A DNA stretch of 64,000 bases. Origin: Marthasterias glacialis (Eukaryota; Echinodermata; Asteroidea; Forcipulatida; Asteriidae). A program made the translations under genes and the position numbers. This document shows positions 60,022-64,000 of this stretch, in pieces; the stretch's first letter is position 1; each line of letters begins with the position of its first letter. The notes beneath the pieces were generated by a model. The model worked only from the letters and a program-made list of their open reading frames with translations, was not told where the DNA came from and ran no database searches. Location: assembly GCA_911728455.2 (NCBI GenBank), contig OU452233.1:14885214-14949213 (forward strand), written 5' to 3'.

Positions 60022-63000
60022 TTGTTTTCACTCTGTTACAGCTTCGTGTACAAAAGTGCCATTAGACAGGCGTTTGAAGCGCATTCGGAGCAACCCCGCT
60101 CCCTGGTAATTTTAAGGCGGAAGATGGCCCTGGCTTGCCGGGAAACCCCGATTTTCGGATGCAGGACTATGACAGCTAACTGCAGGTACAAGAAATTTCT
60201 CTGTAGCCCCATTATATCTGGAGTTATTGGCCGTGGCGCTGCCGACTTCTGTTTTCGGCATTTCTTTTTTGCTGGCTTAGGTCCAGCACACACGTAGCGG
60301 CCTTGGCTATTGTTGACGTACACACAGCATGGCCGTTTGAACTGGACATCCTCGGGGTGTCCTCACTCCGCGGTCCCTGGCATCCTCCCTGTTTATTCGG
60401 CATCCCCAAGACCAACATTTTCGGAAAGCCCATGAACAGGGCTTTCCAACCGTGTCAGACTTGTCAGTTTCCCGCCAATACTTTGGGAGATAGAGCCGTT
60501 GCTAAGTCTTGTTTTCACTCTGTTACAGCTTCGTGTACAAAAGTGCCATTAGACAGGCGTTTGAAGCGCATTCGGACCATACCCGCTCCATGGTGATTTT
60601 AATGCGGAAGATGGCCTTGGCTGGCCGGAAAACCCGATTTTCGGATGCAGGACTATGGCAGCTAACTGCAGGTACAAGAAATTTGTCTCTAGCCCCATTA
60701 TATCTGGAGTTATTGGCCGTGGCGCTGCCGACTTCTGTTTTCAGCATTTTTTTTTGCTGGCTTCGGTCCAGCACACACGTAGCGGCCTTGGCTATTGTTG
60801 ACGTACACACAGCATGGCCGTATGAACTGGACATCCTCGGGGTGTCCTCACTCCGCGGTCCCTGGCATCCTCCCTGTTTATTCGGCATCCCGAAGACCAA
60901 CATATTCGGAAAGCCCATGAACAGGGCTTTCCAACCGTGTCCGACTTGTCAGTTTCCCGCCAATATCTTGGGAGATAGAGCCGTTGCTAAGTCTTGTTTT
61001 CACTCTGTTACAGCTTCGTGTACAAAAGTGCCATTAGACAGGCGTTTGAAGCGCATTCGGAGCATCCCCGCTCCCTGGTGATTTCAAGGCGGAAGATGGC
61101 CCTGGCTTGCCGGGAAAACCCGATTTTCGGATGCAGGACTATGGCAGCTAACTGCAGGTACAAGAAATTTGTCTCTAGCCCCATTATATCTGGAGTTATT
61201 GGCCGTGGCGCTGCCGACTTCTGTTTTCAGCATTTTTTTTTGCTGGCTACGGTCCAGCACACACGTAGCGGCCTTGGCTATTGTTGACGTACACACAGCA
61301 TGGCCGTATGAACTGGACATCCTCGGGGTGTCCTCACTCCCCGGTCCCTGGCATCCTCCCTGTTTCTTCAGCAGCCCCAAGACCAACATTTTCGGAAAGC
61401 CCATGAACAGGGCTTTCCAACCGTGTCAGACTTGTCAGTTTCCCGCTAATACTTTGGGAGATAGAGCCGTTGCTAAGTCTTGTTTTCACTCTGTTACAGC
61501 TTCGTGTACAAAAGTGCCATTAGACAGGCGTTTGAAGCGCATTCGGAGCATCCCCGCTCCCTGGTGATTTTAATGCGGAAGATGGCCTTGGCTGGCCGGA
61601 AAACCCGATTTTCGGATGCAGGACTATGGCAGCTAACTGCAGGTACAAGAAATTTGTCTCTAGCCCCATTATATCTGGAGTTATTGGCCGTGGCGCTGCC
61701 GACTTCTGTTTTCCGCGGTTTTTTTTCTGGCTTCGGTCCAGCACACACGTAGCGGCCTTGGCTATTGTTGACGTACACACAGCATGGCCGTATGAACTGG
61801 ACATCCTCGGGGTGTCCTCACTCCGCGGTCCATGGCATCCTCCCTGTTTATTCGGCATCCCAAAGACCAACATTTTCAGAAAGCCCATGAACAGGGCTTT
61901 CCAACCGTGTCAGACTTGTCAGTTTCCCGCCAATACTTTGGGAGATAGAGCCGTTGCTAAGTCTTGTTTTCACTCTGTTACAGCTTCGTGTACAAAAGTG
62001 CCATTAGACAGGCGTTTGAAGCGCATTCGGAGCATCCCCGCTCCCTGGTGATTTCAAGGCGGAAGATGGCCCTGGCTGGCCGGGAAAACCAGATTTTTGG
62101 ATGTAGGACTATGGCAGCTAACTGCAGGTACAAGAAATTTCTCTCTAGCCCCATTATATCTGGAGTTATTGGCCGTGGCGCTGCCGACTTCTGTTTTCGG
62201 CATTTTTTTTTTGCTGGCTTCGGTCCAGCACACACGTAGCGGCCTTGGCTATTGTTGACGTACACACAGCATGGCCGTATGAACTGGACATCCTCGGGGT
62301 GTCCTCACTCCGCGGTCCTTGGCATCCTCCCTGTTTATTCGGCAGCCCCAAGACCAACATTTTCGGAAAGCCCATGAACAGGGCTTTCCAACCGTGTCAG
62401 ACTTGTCGGATTCCCGCCAATACTTTGGGAGATAGAGCCGTTGCTAAGCCTTGTTTTCACTCTGTTACAGCTTCGTGTACAAAAGTGCCATTAGACAGGC
62501 GTTTGAAGCGCATTCGGAGCAGCCCCACTCCCTGGTGATTTTAAGGCGGAAGATGGCCCTGGCTGGCCTGGAAAACCAGATTTTTGGATGTACGACTATG
62601 GCAGCTAACTGCAGGTACAAGAAATTTCTCTCTAGCCCCATTATATCTGGAGTTATTGGCCGTGGCGCTGCCGACTTCTGTTTTCGGCATTTCTTTTTTG
62701 CTGGCTTAGGTCCAGCACACACGTAGCGGCCTTGGCTATTGTTGACGTACACACAGCATGGCCGTATGAACTGGACATCCTCGGGGTGTCCTCACTCCGC
62801 GGTCCCTGGCATCCTCCCTGTTTATTCGACATCCCCAAGACTAACATTTTCGGATAGCCCATGAACAGGGCTTTCCAACCGTGTCAGACTTGTCAGTTTC
62901 CCGCCAATACTTTGGGAGATAGAGCCGTTGCTAAGTCTTGTTTTCACTCTGTTACAGCTTCGTGTACAAAAGTGCCATTAGACAGGCGTTTGAAGCGCAT

Positions 63001-63911
63001 TCGGAGCCTCCCAGCTCCCTGGTGATTTCAAGGCGGAATATGGCCCTGGCTGCCCGGGACAACCAAACTTTCGGATGCAGGACTATGGCAGCTAACTGCA
63101 GGTACAAGAAATTTCTCTCTAGCCCCATTATATCTGGAGTTATTGGCCGTGGCGCTGCCGACTTCTGTTTTCGGCATTTCTTTTTTGCTGGCTTAGGTCC
63201 AGCACACACGTAGCGGCCTAGGCTATTGTTGACGTACACACAGCATGGCCGTATGAACTGGACATCCTCGGGGTGTCCTCACTCCGCGGTCCCTGGCATC
63301 CTCCCTGTTTATTCGGCATCCCCAAGACCAACATTTTCGGATAGCCCATGAACAGGGCTCTCCAACCGTGTCAGACTTGTCAGTTTCCCGCCAATACTTT
63401 GGGAGATAGAGCCGTTGCTAAGTCTTCTTTTCACTCTGTTACAGCTTCGTGTACAAAAGTGCCATTAGACAGGCGTTTGAAGCGCATTCGGAGCATCCCC
63501 GCTCCCTGGTGATTTCAAGGCAGAAGATGGCCCTGGCTTGCCGGGAAAACCCGATTTTCGGATGCAGGACTATGGCAGCTAACTGCAAGTGCAAGAAATT
63601 TCTCTCTAGCCCCATTATATCTGGAGTTATTGGCCGTGGCGCTGCCGACTTCTGTTTTCGGCATTTATTTTTTGCTGGCTTCGGTCCAGCACACACGTAG
63701 CGGCCTTGGCTATTGTTGACGTACACACAGCATGGCCGTATGAACTGGACATCATCGGGGTGTCTTTACTCAGGGGACCCTGGCATCCTCCCTGTTTATC
63801 CGGCATCCCCAAGACCAACATTTTCGGAAAGCCCATAAACAGGGCTTTCTAACCGTGTCAGACTTGTCAGTTTCCCGCCAATACTTTGGGAGATAGAGCC
63901 GTTGCTAAGTC
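60022..63911 (+). repeat. Mixed monomers M124-M131
   Basis: Anchors 60022, 60509, 60994, 61480, 61964, 62451, 62938 and 63425. M124 matches M117 at 3,406 bp (7 monomers). M127 uniquely has TTTTCCGCGGTTTTTTTTCTGG near 61,708-61,729. M128 and M129 carry GGATTTTTGGATGTA-type changes like M104-M105. M130 is altered at several sites (GGAGCCTCCCAGC, GCTGCCCGGGACAACC, AAACTTTCGG). M131 returns to the TTTATTTTTT type seen in M1. Confidence 0.87.
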
Positions 63912-64000
63912 TTGTTTTCACTCTGTTACAGCTTCGTGTACAAAAGTGCCATTAGACAGGCGTTTGAAGCGCATTCGGAGCATCCCCGCTCCCTTGTGAT
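63912..64000 (+). repeat. Partial monomer M132 at right edge (5' part)
   Basis: The last 89 bp begin with the usual anchor and end inside the CTCCCTTGTGAT stretch (usually CTCCCTGGTGAT). The array continues beyond the window. Confidence 0.95.

Larger units (their letters stand above)
1..64000 (+). repeat. Satellite DNA array, ~487-bp monomer, about 131.5 copies
   Basis: The window is a head-to-tail array of one monomer. The anchor TTG[T/C]TTTCACTCTGTTACAG recurs 132 times between 175 and 63912, every 484-488 bp, always on this strand. Most copies differ from each other by a few percent of single-base changes plus length changes in a T tract. No spacing departs from one monomer, so no mobile element, gene or inversion interrupts the array. 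Long homogeneous arrays of this kind in eukaryotes usually form centromeric, pericentromeric or subtelomeric heterochromatin; which of these applies here cannot be read from the sequence. I do not recognise the family. Confidence 0.98.

Noticed and set aside
1..64000. CRISPR array
   Set aside because: Units are about 487 bp with no short repeat/unique spacer alternation; the whole unit is conserved.
1..64000. Transposon or retroelement array (LTRs, reverse transcriptase, terminal repeats)
   Set aside because: No target-site duplications, terminal repeats or conserved enzyme motifs; unit spacing never departs from one monomer.
1..64000. rDNA intergenic-spacer subrepeats
   Set aside because: No 18S, 5.8S or 28S sequence in 64 kb, and more than 130 head-to-tail units is far longer than usual spacer subrepeat blocks.

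Overview
The whole 64 kb window is one uninterrupted tandem array of a single satellite DNA family. The monomer is about 487 bp. I found 132 copies of an anchor (TTG[T/C]TTTCACTCTGTTACAG and close variants), the first at 175 and the last at 63912. This gives a mean period of 486.5 bp and unit lengths of 484-488 bp. All copies lie in the same orientation. No gap, inversion, transposon or unique sequence is visible, and the array runs off both ends of the window. Monomers are numbered M1 (anchor 175) to M132 (anchor 63912).

This is not a gene-bearing prokaryotic or viral region. A long, homogeneous, higher-order-organised satellite of this kind is typical of eukaryotic centromeric, pericentromeric, subtelomeric or other constitutive heterochromatin, as exposed by long-read assemblies. 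I cannot name the species or match the monomer to a described family from memory. A representative monomer is about 52% G+C by hand count, with CpG only mildly depleted (26 seen, about 33 expected). I call no protein-coding gene, rRNA, tRNA or CRISPR array. The many open frames of 60-216 codons are by-products of a GC-balanced repeat with few stops. Nearly the same set recurs in every copy on both strands, and the 487-bp period (3x162+1) shifts frame from one copy to the next.

Layout: 0.2-2.6 kb mixed monomers; 2.6-7.0 kb three copies of a 3-monomer higher-order repeat (HOR, about 1,458 bp); 7.0-10.9 kb mixed and more decayed monomers; 10.9-12.8 kb a 2-monomer HOR in two copies; 12.8-18.2 kb mosaic; 18.2-22.1 kb a 4-monomer HOR in two copies, with a third detached copy at 33.7-35.7 kb; 23.5-27.4 kb a second 4-monomer HOR in two copies; 28.4-33.3 kb a 5-monomer HOR in two copies; 36.2-41.0 kb a 4/3/3-monomer HOR; 41.0-43.0 kb a 2-monomer HOR in two copies; 43.0-49.8 kb mosaic; 50.3-53.7 and 55.2-58.6 kb further 4/3-monomer HORs; 58.6-64 kb mosaic. 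A subfamily marked by ACTGTCCGGG occurs only from about 11.4 to 49.0 kb. The two edges of the window share older-looking monomer types, with a TTTATTTTTT tract. This fits a young core expanding inside older flanks.

Each monomer also carries recurrent internal architecture: three dyad/hairpin elements (one with UNCG-type loops), six same-strand TTCGG pentamers, a length-variable T tract, and a splice-acceptor/donor-like pair 144 bp apart. The most informative observations are the HOR mosaic, two chimeric monomers (M63 and M81) that expose unequal-exchange breakpoints, and the core/flank zoning.
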